From Bacteroidota bacterium (lineage in GTDB: Bacteria > Bacteroidota > Bacteroidia > Flavobacteriales > Weeksellaceae): a stretch of DNA of 13,875 nt. Of this stretch, positions 1 to 6,162 are shown piece after piece. The stretch covers positions 1 through 13,875 of the forward strand of contig JAFDZJ010000139.1 in assembly GCA_018266965.1 (NCBI GenBank). The letters run 5' to 3'. The notes beneath the pieces are model-generated. The model was not told the origin of the DNA, made no database searches, and was given only the letters and a program-made list of their open reading frames with translations. Each line of letters opens with the position of its first letter. The first letter of the stretch is position 1. A program made the translations under genes and the position numbers.

Positions 1-938
1 CCCCAATCCATAATATTGCAATAAATTCCATTATGCAATTTTATGTTTTTCTTTTGGCAACCTTTACATTTTTGTATTTCTGTTTTGGTTTCAAAAATAT
101 CAGTAATTTCTGTAATTTGATCTTTGCAACTATTTGGGACAACACCTTTCAGACCGTCCATTTGCCACAAATTCCAAGATATAATGTATGCAATATTTTT
201 GATAACCTCAATAGTTGGTTCTGTATTAAATTTATAAGCAAAGTTTTCTATGAACGAAATTAACAATGCTTCACGAGCCAAAAGCAAACTGTCGCCTTGC
301 CATTCGAAACCGTAAATGTTTTTATAGGCAATTTCAGTTGCGTTGATCCAATTTTCTTTTGAATCTACATTTTCATTAATCACTCTTAATTTTCTATCCA
401 ATAAACCAATTCGGTTTTCAATGGAAATATAATCTCCTGTTGTGGTATCGTATCTACTTACCAAATATGGAGCCTCTCCACAGGTTATTTCCAATCGAGT
501 GTCTAGGATATAATCTTGCCAGGTTTTACCTTTAGGGAAAACTATTTTTTCTTTGGTAGTTTCCCAAGATCTTGTTCCATTTTCTAAAACAATTTCTTTG
601 TTGAAAACATTTTCTTTGCCAAACCAAGAGTTGTCCACTGCATTGTTTTGTGCATTGCAAATCCAAGATGGTGTGAAAACTTCTGCCATTTCTTTGGATC
701 GAGAAAGTTGTAAAACTTTGTCTTTGTAAACTCTGGGCATTATTATATTGCCATTTTCTCTGGTAATAGATTCTTTTAGGATTTCAGAATTGAATTTGTA
801 CGAGTCTCCAAGATTTTCGTAATTATCTGTTGCCCAAAAGATATTTTTATTTGTTGTTCGGTCGCAAAGTATAATTTCGAGAACACCAGGATATTTCTCT
901 ATGAATTCATTTTCTAATATGTCGATAGCTACTTGCAT
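1..938 (-). CDS. Orphan DNA methyltransferase-like protein ('restriction endonuclease subunit M' type), 3' end missing
   Basis: Reading from the ATG at 936-938 gives an uninterrupted frame of about 312 codons that leaves the window at base 1, so the C-terminus is not seen. The sequence resembles Bacteroidota proteins annotated 'restriction endonuclease subunit M' (recognised from memory). Three stretches look like adenine-methyltransferase motifs in degenerate form: AEVFTPSWICNAQNN (motif X-like, as in xxFTPxxI), DTRLEITCGEAPYLVSRYD (in the place of motif I DPACGSGxFL) and IYGFEWQGDSLLLAREAL (motif II-like). A CxxC pair (KCKGCQKK) lies near the window edge, followed by HNGIYCNIMDW. No catalytic NPPY/F motif is visible in the part present. 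No restriction or specificity subunit is seen next to it. A terminator separates it from pyk, so it probably has its own promoter. The family call is fairly firm; enzymatic activity is unproven. Confidence 0.6.
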   Translation of the reverse strand, partial: MQVAIDILENEFIEKYPGVLEIILCDRTTNKNIFWATDNYENLGDSYKFNSEILKESITRENGNIIMPRVYKDKVLQLSRSKEMAEVFTPSWICNAQNNAVDNSWFGKENVFNKEIVLENGTRSWETTKEKIVFPKGKTWQDYILDTRLEITCGEAPYLVSRYDTTTGDYISIENRIGLLDRKLRVINENVDSKENWINATEIAYKNIYGFEWQGDSLLLAREALLISFIENFAYKFNTEPTIEVIKNIAYIISWNLWQMDGLKGVVPNSCKDQITEITDIFETKTEIQKCKGCQKKNIKLHNGIYCNIMDW

Positions 939-1011
939 TATGAAAAATCAAGTTTTTAAATTTTTTCTTAACTCTTTTTTACTTGTGTTTTTTATTAAAG
1001 TTCCTAAATCA

Positions 1012-1019
1012 CAAATTTA
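1012..1019 (-). promoter_or_regulatory. Candidate -7 box for the methyltransferase-like gene
   Basis: On the minus strand the bases read TAAATTTG, an exact match to the Bacteroidota -7 consensus TAnnTTTG, about 74 bases before the start codon at 938. The nearest upstream TTTG (1046-1049) lies 26 bases away, longer than the usual 19-21, so the -33 element is poor. The rest of 939-1129 shows no gene. Confidence 0.35.
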
Positions 1020-1129
1020 GTTTATATTTTTCAGTATTTGGTTTTCAAAATAGAAATTATTGTATCAACGACTTTTTTAATGTTTAGAAAAAACCAAAGG
1101 ATAAAATAATATCTACAAATCATCAGTTT

Positions 1130-1159
1130 AAAAAAAAAAACTGAACTTTTTGAGTCCAG
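1130..1159 (-). terminator. Intrinsic terminator of the acpP-fabF-rnc-pyk operon
   Basis: Nine bases after the pyk stop the minus strand reads CTGGACT, a five-base loop, then AGTTCAG (a 7-bp stem with one G-U pair), followed by eleven T residues (1130-1140). This is a textbook rho-independent terminator and marks the end of the operon. Confidence 0.85.
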
Positions 1160-1167
1160 CTTTATTA

Positions 1168-2616
1168 TTATATGGTTGTTAGTCGTAGTGTATTTGTTTT
1201 GCCACCTTCGTGTGCTGGTGTTGCATTGAGGTTGATGACAAAATCTCCGGGCTCCACATATCCATGGTTCCAAGAAAGCATATTGACTTGTATAATGGTT
1301 TCGTCTGTGGATTTTTGCAAATCATAATAATATGCTCTCACTCCCCAAACCAAGTTAAGCATTGTAATAACCCTTTTATTGGAGCTATATACAATGATAT
1401 GGGAATTGGGTCTGTGAGAAGAAATTTGAAATGCTGTATATCCGGAATAGGTAAGCGTAACAATAGCTTGTACACTTGTGGATTTTGCAATTCTAACAGC
1501 TGCCATACAAATCCTGTTGGTAATAAATCTATCATCAACACAATTGAATTCGTGTTCTATCGGTTTGTTATTATTTTTATAAAAAGAGGTATCTTCTATA
1601 CTTTTTATAATTTTAGTAACATTTTTTATAACATCAACTGGATATTTTCCAACAGAGGTTTCCCCTGAAAGCATTACAGCATCGGCACCATCGAGTACGG
1701 AATTGGCAACATCGTTTACTTCAGCTCTGGTCGGTGTTAGGCTGGTAATCATGGTTTCCATCATTTGAGTTGCAATGATTACCGGTTTTGCATGTACTTT
1801 TGCTTTCTCAACAAGAATCTTTTGTATTGCTGGAACTTCTTCCATAGGCACTTCTACACCTAGGTCTCCTCTGGCTACCATCAGTGCATCACATTCTGCC
1901 AATATTTCATCAATATTTTTTACCCCTTCTGGTTTTTCTATTTTGGCAATGATTGGTGTTTTGAAATTTTTACTGTTTGGGTGGTTGGCAATCAATTCTT
2001 TCAAATCAATAATATCCTGTGCATGTCTTACAAAGGAAAGTGCAATCCAATCCAATTCCAAATCCAAAATAAAATTGGCATCTTCTATATCTTTTTCTGT
2101 AAGTGCAGGTAAGGAAACATTGGTGTTTGGCAGATTTACACCCTTTTTGGAACTTAATGGTCCTCCTTGTATAGTTTTTGCTTTTACGGTGTCCTTTAGG
2201 TTGGTTTCTATTACTTCTAGTACCAGTTTTCCATCATCGATTAATATTCTTTCGCCAACTTTCACATCGGTAGGAAACTGTGTATAGGTCATATATACTT
2301 TTTCCGAATTACCTTCTATTTTTTCATTGGTAAAGGTAAGGATGTCGCCAGGATTAAGATACGAACCATTTTCTACAACACCAATTCGCAATTTTGGACC
2401 TTGCAAATCTCCCAAGATGCTTACAGAAAACCCGTTCTCTTTGTTGATTTCTCTGATGAGTTCAACATTTTTTTTAACTAAATCGTAATCTGCATGAGAA
2501 AAATTAATTCTAAATACATCTGCACCAGCTTTTATAAGATCCAACATTACTTCTTTGGAAGAAGATGCTGGTCCTAGAGTAGCAATTATTTTTGTTTTTT
2601 TTGAGTTTTTATTCAT
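1168..2616 (-). CDS. pyk: Pyruvate kinase
   Basis: Catalyses the last step of glycolysis in the cytoplasm, converting phosphoenolpyruvate and ADP to pyruvate and ATP. The 482-residue length is usual for bacterial enzymes. Visible landmarks are the N-terminal KIIATLGPAS (9-18), the substrate-binding arginine in FRINFSH (R37), the B domain (roughly 70-170), the active-site stretch IIAKIEKPEG (222-231), the metal-binding MVARGDLGVEVP (246-257), and MMETM and SGETSVGKYP further on. The C-terminal effector domain (about 355-482) is present. The ATG at 2616 overlaps the stop of the upstream gene by eight bases (ATGAATAA), which suggests translational coupling. It is the last gene of the acpP operon and is followed at once by a strong terminator. 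Its product feeds acetyl-CoA supply, which suits an operon with fatty-acid synthesis genes. Confidence 0.97.
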   Translation of the reverse strand: MNKNSKKTKIIATLGPASSSKEVMLDLIKAGADVFRINFSHADYDLVKKNVELIREINKENGFSVSILGDLQGPKLRIGVVENGSYLNPGDILTFTNEKIEGNSEKVYMTYTQFPTDVKVGERILIDDGKLVLEVIETNLKDTVKAKTIQGGPLSSKKGVNLPNTNVSLPALTEKDIEDANFILDLELDWIALSFVRHAQDIIDLKELIANHPNSKNFKTPIIAKIEKPEGVKNIDEILAECDALMVARGDLGVEVPMEEVPAIQKILVEKAKVHAKPVIIATQMMETMITSLTPTRAEVNDVANSVLDGADAVMLSGETSVGKYPVDVIKNVTKIIKSIEDTSFYKNNNKPIEHEFNCVDDRFITNRICMAAVRIAKSTSVQAIVTLTYSGYTAFQISSHRPNSHIIVYSSNKRVITMLNLVWGVRAYYYDLQKSTDETIIQVNMLSWNHGYVEPGDFVINLNATPAHEGGKTNTLRLTTI

Positions 2617-3085
2617 AATATTGAATTAATTCGAAAAGTTCATCGTTGGAAAATATTTCCTGAACTTCTAATTGGAAGATTGATTTTTCAGTTTGCAAAA
2701 TTAATGAAAAATTAGCACTAAAATAAGAAGTGCTTGCTATATAAATAATTTCGGAACTATCAACCAAAAATTTGTTCTCCATTTCCAAACCAAATAAGTC
2801 AGAAATTTCTTTAGTTTGAATTGTATGAATTGGGTGGTTAGAGAAAAACCGATAATTTATTTGTTGGGTTTCACATTTTGCTTCATATACAGAGTAATAA
2901 TAGTCGAAATATTCTCCATGCCTTATCAAATCTTTTTTTCTTTCAAAGAAAAATTGATTTTGTTTATTAATTTCAAAAAAAAAATTATAAGTAGGTAGAA
3001 TAGTTTGACATTTGACATATCCAATATACAAAGGTTCTTGCGAATCGTCAATCGGTATTTGTAATATATTTTTTGTCTTATTCAA
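2609..3085 (-). CDS. Small protein between rnc and pyk, possibly a divergent IPExxxVDY-family member
   Basis: A 158-residue protein with no predicted signal peptide or membrane segment; function unknown. In Flavobacteriia the position between rnc and pyk is typically held by an 'IPExxxVDY family' protein, and the N-terminal half here fits that layout (a short beta-rich start, then PTYNFFFEINKQNQFFFERKKDL at about 31-53, like DYxLxxxINxxLxxxxxRxxDL of the family). The name-giving IPExxxVDY motif itself is not visible; the corresponding region reads NKFLVDSSEIIYIASTSYF. The start is a TTG at 3083-3085 overlapping the rnc stop (TTGAATAA). The first internal methionine is at about residue 100, so TTG is the only reasonable choice. 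The gene also overlaps the pyk start by eight bases. The reading frame is intact, and the tight packing argues that it is a real gene. Family assignment rests mainly on position. Confidence 0.65.
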   Translation of the reverse strand: MNKTKNILQIPIDDSQEPLYIGYVKCQTILPTYNFFFEINKQNQFFFERKKDLIRHGEYFDYYYSVYEAKCETQQINYRFFSNHPIHTIQTKEISDLFGLEMENKFLVDSSEIIYIASTSYFSANFSLILQTEKSIFQLEVQEIFSNDELFELIQYYE

Positions 3086-3836
3086 GTATTCTTTCTCTTT
3101 TGTTTAGTATATAAAAAGCTCGTTGAGCAGCCTTTTCTTCGGCTTTCTTTTTAGAGGAATCCGTTGCATTGGATACGCTTTTATTATTGATGATTACTTC
3201 ACTTCGGAAAACAAAGGACTTATGATTTTGTTGTTCTTCTGTTGTAGCGTATTCAATTGTTTTTTTATTTTTTTGTCCCCATTCCAAAAGAATACTTTTA
3301 TAGCTGATTATTTTCTTTTCCAAACCATTGATTATGGCAGGTGTGAGGAGCTTTTGTAAAACTATTTCTTTACATTTGTCATATCCTAAATCCAAATAAA
3401 TTGCTCCAATAAAAGCCTCAAAAAGATTCCCAGATAAGTTTTCACTCAATGCTGTCGTTTGAGGATTTATATTCCGGATTAATTTTTTTAATCCCAATTC
3501 ATTCCCAATTTTATTAAGATTTTTCCTGTTCACAATTTTAGATTTCAGTTGGGTAAGGAAACCTTCATTAGCAGAAGGGTAATTGTGAAAAGTATAACAA
3601 GAAATAATAGTACCCAAGACTGAATCTCCTAAAAACTCTAATCGTTCATAGTTATTATATCTATCATCAACCTTTTTGGATTGATTTTTCAAAGAAAAAG
3701 CTAATTTATAAAAATTAATATCAACGATTTCTGACCCTAATAGTGAGCTAATTTCTTTATGAAATTGAGCATCTTTTTCGGATATATCTATTTTTCGTTG
3801 CTTCAGGAATCTAGAAAGAAATTTCTTTAACTCCAT
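3078..3836 (-). CDS. rnc: Ribonuclease III
   Basis: Double-strand-specific endoribonuclease that processes rRNA precursors and structured mRNAs. The 252-residue protein has the signature NYERLEFLGDSVL at 62-74 (catalytic E67 and D71), the second active-site helix GNLFEAFIGAIYLD at 136-149 (catalytic E140), and a double-stranded RNA-binding domain at about 178-245 ending in KKKAEEKAAQRAF. The position equivalent to E. coli D114 is asparagine (N137); from memory this also occurs in other Bacteroidota enzymes, and the main catalytic carboxylates are intact. The ATG at 3836 lies 15 bases after fabF, and the 3' end overlaps the next gene by eight bases, so it is co-transcribed with acpP-fabF upstream and pyk downstream. 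Confidence 0.95.
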   Translation of the reverse strand: MELKKFLSRFLKQRKIDISEKDAQFHKEISSLLGSEIVDINFYKLAFSLKNQSKKVDDRYNNYERLEFLGDSVLGTIISCYTFHNYPSANEGFLTQLKSKIVNRKNLNKIGNELGLKKLIRNINPQTTALSENLSGNLFEAFIGAIYLDLGYDKCKEIVLQKLLTPAIINGLEKKIISYKSILLEWGQKNKKTIEYATTEEQQNHKSFVFRSEVIINNKSVSNATDSSKKKAEEKAAQRAFYILNKRERILE

Positions 3837-3851
3837 TTTTTAGAAAAAAAA

Positions 3852-5096
3852 TTAAATTTTTGTAAATAGAACACAAGCATTATGTCCTCCAAAGCCAAAA
3901 GTATTGCTCATAGCAACTTTCACTTCTTTTTTTACGGAATGGTTAAATGTAAAATTCAAACGGCTATCAATAGCATCATCATCAGTAAAATGATTGATGG
4001 TAGGAGGAACCTCACCATGGATAATTGTGCCAAGAGCTGCAATAGCTTCTATAACACCAGCAGCACCAAGTAAGTGTCCTGTCATAGATTTTGTTGAATT
4101 TATTTGAATATCAAAAGCATGATCTCCAAGCAATCTGGAAATAGCACTAGACTCTGCAATATCTCCTAGAGGGGTTGAAGTTCCGTGCATATTGATATGA
4201 TCTACTTCATCTGTTGTAATACCAGCATCCTCCAAACAATTTTTCATAACCAAATACGCTCCCAATCCTTCGGGGTGTGGAGCTGTCATGTGATAAGCAT
4301 CGGCACTCATTCCGCCACCTTTCAGTTCGGCGTATATTGTAGCACCTCTTTGTACAGCGTGATTATATTCTTCTAATATGATACATCCAGCACCTTCACC
4401 TAATACAAAACCATCTCTATCTTTGTCGAAAGGTCTAGAAGCTGTAGTAGGATCATCGTTTCTTGTGGAAAGTGCCATCAAAGCATTAAAACCTCCTACT
4501 CCACTTGCACAGACTGCAGCTTCGGAACCTCCACATACAATGACATCTGCTTTACCCAATTGTATAAGCATTTTGGCATCGATAAGAGCGTTTGCAGAAG
4601 AAGCACATGCGGAAACTGTGGTATAGTTGGGACCATGAAAGCCATATTCGATTGAGATTTGCCCCGGGGTAATATCTGCAATCATTTTAGGAATAAAAAA
4701 AGGATTAAATCTAGGAATTTCGGAATTTGCCCAGTTTACAACTTCTGATTCAAAAGTTTCTAAACCACCAATACCAGAACCCCAGATAACTCCAATTCTA
4801 TTTTTATCTACTTCTTTGTCTAATAATTGAGAATGTGCTATCGCTTCTCTTGCGGCAACCATTCCAAATTGGGTATTTCTATCCATTTTTTTTGCTTCCT
4901 TCTTGTCGAAGTGTTGCAATGGATCGAAATTTTTCACTTCACAAGCGAAACGAGTTTTGAAATTTGTGGCATCAAAAAGAGTAATCGGAGCGGCTCCGCT
5001 CTGACCTTTTACAAGGTTTTCCCAGTATTCTTTAGCATTATTACCAATTGGTGTTATTGCACCAAAACCTGTTACAACTACTCTTTTTAATTCCAT
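3852..5096 (-). CDS. fabF: Beta-ketoacyl-ACP synthase II (FabF)
   Basis: Condenses malonyl-ACP with a growing acyl-ACP, the elongation step of type II fatty-acid synthesis. The 414-residue length is typical. The catalytic triad is in place: C164 in VSACASSANA, H304 in NMHGTSTPLGD and H341 in KSMTGHLLGAAG, with the conserved lysine K336 just before. The N-terminus RVVVTGFGAITPIG and the C-terminal NTFGFGGHNACVLF are also standard. The gene starts 30 bases after acpP, whose product carries its substrate, and is followed after 15 bases by rnc. Start chosen at the ATG at 5096, which gives the canonical N-terminus. Confidence 0.97.
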   Translation of the reverse strand: MELKRVVVTGFGAITPIGNNAKEYWENLVKGQSGAAPITLFDATNFKTRFACEVKNFDPLQHFDKKEAKKMDRNTQFGMVAAREAIAHSQLLDKEVDKNRIGVIWGSGIGGLETFESEVVNWANSEIPRFNPFFIPKMIADITPGQISIEYGFHGPNYTTVSACASSANALIDAKMLIQLGKADVIVCGGSEAAVCASGVGGFNALMALSTRNDDPTTASRPFDKDRDGFVLGEGAGCIILEEYNHAVQRGATIYAELKGGGMSADAYHMTAPHPEGLGAYLVMKNCLEDAGITTDEVDHINMHGTSTPLGDIAESSAISRLLGDHAFDIQINSTKSMTGHLLGAAGVIEAIAALGTIIHGEVPPTINHFTDDDAIDSRLNFTFNHSVKKEVKVAMSNTFGFGGHNACVLFTKI

Positions 5097-5126
5097 AAAT
5101 TATTATTATTTCCTTTTTTAGAAATA

Positions 5127-5366
5127 CTATTTGTTAACTACTTCTTCGATGTAAGCGATAGCATGACCTACTGTGGTAATTTTTTCCGCTTGGTCATCTG
5201 GAATTTGGATGTTAAATTCTTTTTCGAATTCCATAATAAGTTCCACAGTATCCAAAGAGTCTGCTCCTAAATCGTTGGTGAAGCTAGCTTCTGGAGTTAC
5301 TTCTGTTTCTTCAACGTCAAGCTTATCAGCGATGATAGCTTTAACTCTTGATGCAATGTTTGACAT
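5127..5366 (-). CDS. acpP: Acyl carrier protein
   Basis: A 79-residue acidic carrier protein that holds acyl intermediates on a 4'-phosphopantetheine arm. The attachment serine is S37 in the motif GADSLDTVE. The surrounding helices (LDVEETEVTPEASF, LIMEFEKEFNIQIPDDQAEKI) are typical, and length and charge match the family. It is the first gene of the operon and directly precedes fabF, the arrangement seen across bacteria. A Bacteroidota-type -7 box lies about 34 bases upstream. No Shine-Dalgarno sequence is visible; the bases before the ATG are A/T-rich, as is usual in this phylum. Confidence 0.97.
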   Translation of the reverse strand: MSNIASRVKAIIADKLDVEETEVTPEASFTNDLGADSLDTVELIMEFEKEFNIQIPDDQAEKITTVGHAIAYIEEVVNK

Positions 5367-5399
5367 AGTAAATTGTTTTTATTAATTGTTTATTCGGTG

Positions 5400-5407
5400 C
5401 AAATATA
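5400..5407 (-). promoter_or_regulatory. -7 box of the acpP-fabF-rnc-pyk operon promoter
   Basis: The minus strand reads TATATTTG followed by CACC, an exact TAnnTTTG match. A transcript would start around 5393-5396 and have a leader of roughly 30 bases before acpP. No clear TTG/TTTG -33 element lies at 19-21 bases upstream; that stretch is only A/T-rich. Confidence 0.6.
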
Positions 5408-5532
5408 TAAAAATCTTTAAAACTATAAGTTTTTTTAAATATTTTTCACTCAAAAATAGAGTTTCAATTTGAAATATTCCTTGGTTATTGATAACCAATA
5501 TTATACAATAGAAAACATCTCTATTGGTAGAA

Positions 5533-5569
5533 TAAAAAAAATCTTCCTTACGAAAAGAAAGATTTTTTT
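5533..5569 (-). terminator. Terminator of the tRNA cluster
   Basis: Directly after tRNA-Thr(GGU) the minus strand reads AATCTTTC, a nine-base loop, then GGAAGATT running into a long T tract (5534-5541). A further run of A residues on the other side extends the stem. This separates the tRNA cluster from the acpP operon. The remaining bases 5408-5532 show nothing else I can support. Confidence 0.75.
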
Positions 5570-5570
5570 G

Positions 5571-5642
5571 AGCCATTATCGGGATTTGAACCCGAGACCT
5601 CTTCCTTACCAAGGAAGCACTCTACCCCTGAGCTATAACGGC
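5571..5642 (-). tRNA. tRNA-Thr (anticodon GGU)
   Basis: Folds as a full cloverleaf of 72 bases: acceptor GCCGTTA/TAATGGC with one G-U pair, D arm GCTCAGGGGTAGAGT, anticodon stem CTTCC/GGAAG around loop TTGGTAA (anticodon GGT, codons ACC/ACU), and T loop GGTTCAAATCC. Discriminator base U. No CCA is encoded. It is the last tRNA of the cluster and lies immediately before the terminator. Confidence 0.95.
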
Positions 5643-5651
5643 AATAGTTTT

Positions 5652-5689
5652 TAAAAAAAAATCACAATCCGCTGTTGGTTGTGATTTTT
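5652..5689 (-). terminator. Terminator-like hairpin between tRNA-Gly and tRNA-Thr(GGU)
   Basis: On the minus strand AAAAATCACAA (5679-5689) pairs with TTGTGATTTTT (5657-5667) around an 11-base loop, and the right arm runs on into a T tract. The perfect inner stem AATCACAA/TTGTGATT plus T run looks like an intrinsic terminator placed before the last tRNA. It could instead serve as a processing or partial-termination site that lowers the dose of tRNA-Thr(GGU). Confidence 0.6.
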
Positions 5690-5690
5690 G

Positions 5691-5763
5691 AGCGGAAGAC
5701 GGGGGTCGAACCCGCGACATTCAGCTTGGAAGGCTGACGCTCTACCAACTGAGCTACTTCCGC
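5691..5763 (-). tRNA. tRNA-Gly (anticodon UCC)
   Basis: A 73-base cloverleaf: acceptor GCGGAAG/CTTCCGC, D arm GCTCAGTTGGTAGAGC, anticodon stem TCAGC/GCTGA around loop CTTCCAA (anticodon TCC, reads GGA/GGG), T arm CGGGTTCGACCCCCG. Discriminator U, no encoded CCA. A strong internal promoter and a perfect 7-bp hairpin lie just upstream, so it may be expressed apart from the two preceding tRNAs. Confidence 0.95.
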
Positions 5764-5792
5764 ATTAAGTGTTTACTTAATTGTTGGTAAAC
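5764..5792 (-). other. Structured leader abutting tRNA-Gly with two competing hairpins
   Basis: Bases 5764-5770 and 5775-5781 form a perfect inverted repeat (ATTAAGT / ACTTAAT, four-base loop) that ends exactly at the tRNA-Gly 5' end. A second perfect inverted repeat, GTTTAC (5771-5776) and GTAAAC (5787-5792), shares bases with the first, so the two cannot form together. In a transcript from the promoter at 5799-5829 this would be nearly the whole 5' leader. It may affect RNase P cleavage; this role is inference. Confidence 0.45.
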
Positions 5793-5798
5793 GGTTTG

Positions 5799-5829
5799 CA
5801 AATTTAAAAATATTTTTTGTGTTTGCAAA
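5799..5829 (-). promoter_or_regulatory. Internal promoter upstream of tRNA-Gly
   Basis: The minus strand has TTTG (5826-5829), a 19-base spacer, then TAAATTTG (5799-5806). Both the -33 and -7 elements and the spacing match the Bacteroidota housekeeping promoter. Transcription would begin near 5792-5795, about 30 bases before tRNA-Gly, in the gap after tRNA-Tyr. Confidence 0.6.
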
Positions 5830-5848
5830 ATTTATTTTAAAAAAATAG

Positions 5849-5929
5849 TGGGGAGAGCAGGATTCGAACCTACGAAGCCGAAGCAACTGAGTTACAGTCA
5901 GTCCCATTTAGCCACTCTGGAATCTCCCC
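5849..5929 (-). tRNA. tRNA-Tyr (anticodon GUA)
   Basis: An 81-base class II tRNA with a long variable arm: acceptor GGGGAGA/TCTCCCC, anticodon stem ACTGA/TCAGT around loop CTGTAAC (anticodon GTA), extended variable arm (TTGCTTCGGCTTCG region), T arm AGGTTCGAATCCT. Discriminator A, no encoded CCA. It lies 14 bases after tRNA-Thr(UGU) in the transcript. Confidence 0.95.
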
Positions 5930-5943
5930 ATTTCTTTTTTTTG

Positions 5944-6017
5944 AGCCTCCAGAGGGACTCGAACCCACGACCTGCTGATTACAAATCAGCTGCTCTAGCC
6001 AACTGAGCTATGGAGGC
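5944..6017 (-). tRNA. tRNA-Thr (anticodon UGU)
   Basis: A 74-base cloverleaf: acceptor GCCTCCA/TGGAGGC, D arm GCTCAGTTGGCTAGAGC, anticodon stem GCTGA/TCAGC around loop TTTGTAA (anticodon TGT, reads ACA/ACG), T arm GTGGGTTCGAGTCCCTC. Discriminator U, no encoded CCA. First tRNA of the cluster. The order Thr-Tyr-Gly-Thr is the same as in the tRNA set before tufB in E. coli. Confidence 0.95.
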
Positions 6018-6090
6018 AAAGATTTCAAAAGAACTACTTTTCTTTTTGCTAGCAGAAAATCTCAATGAGAATGTTCCTGTTTTGCGAGTG

Positions 6091-6122
6091 CAAATATGAG
6101 TACTTTTTTTGAAACCTCCAAA
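6091..6122 (-). promoter_or_regulatory. Promoter of the tRNA cluster
   Basis: In the gap between hpf and tRNA-Thr(UGU) the minus strand has TTTG (6119-6122), a 20-base spacer, and CATATTTG (6091-6098), one base off the TAnnTTTG consensus. The start point would be near 6085, leaving a leader of about 70 bases. No convincing terminator separates hpf from this promoter, so read-through from hpf is also possible. Confidence 0.55.
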
Positions 6123-6162
6123 TTATTTTTGAAAAAAAATCAAAAAAAATTTATTTTTAATT

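Noticed and set aside
1124..1143. CAGTTT/AAACTG inverted repeat considered as a second, plus-strand terminator
   Set aside because: It only arises from the T tract of the pyk terminator, and no plus-strand gene ends here.
1210..1668. Open frame of about 150 codons on the plus strand opposite pyk
   Set aside because: Lies wholly within a strongly conserved pyk coding region; composition is that of antisense sequence, with no start signals or recognisable domain.
5382..5612. Open frame of 76 codons on the minus strand across tRNA-Thr(GGU) and its terminator
   Set aside because: It runs through a clear tRNA gene and a terminator, and its residues show no family resemblance; chance open frame.
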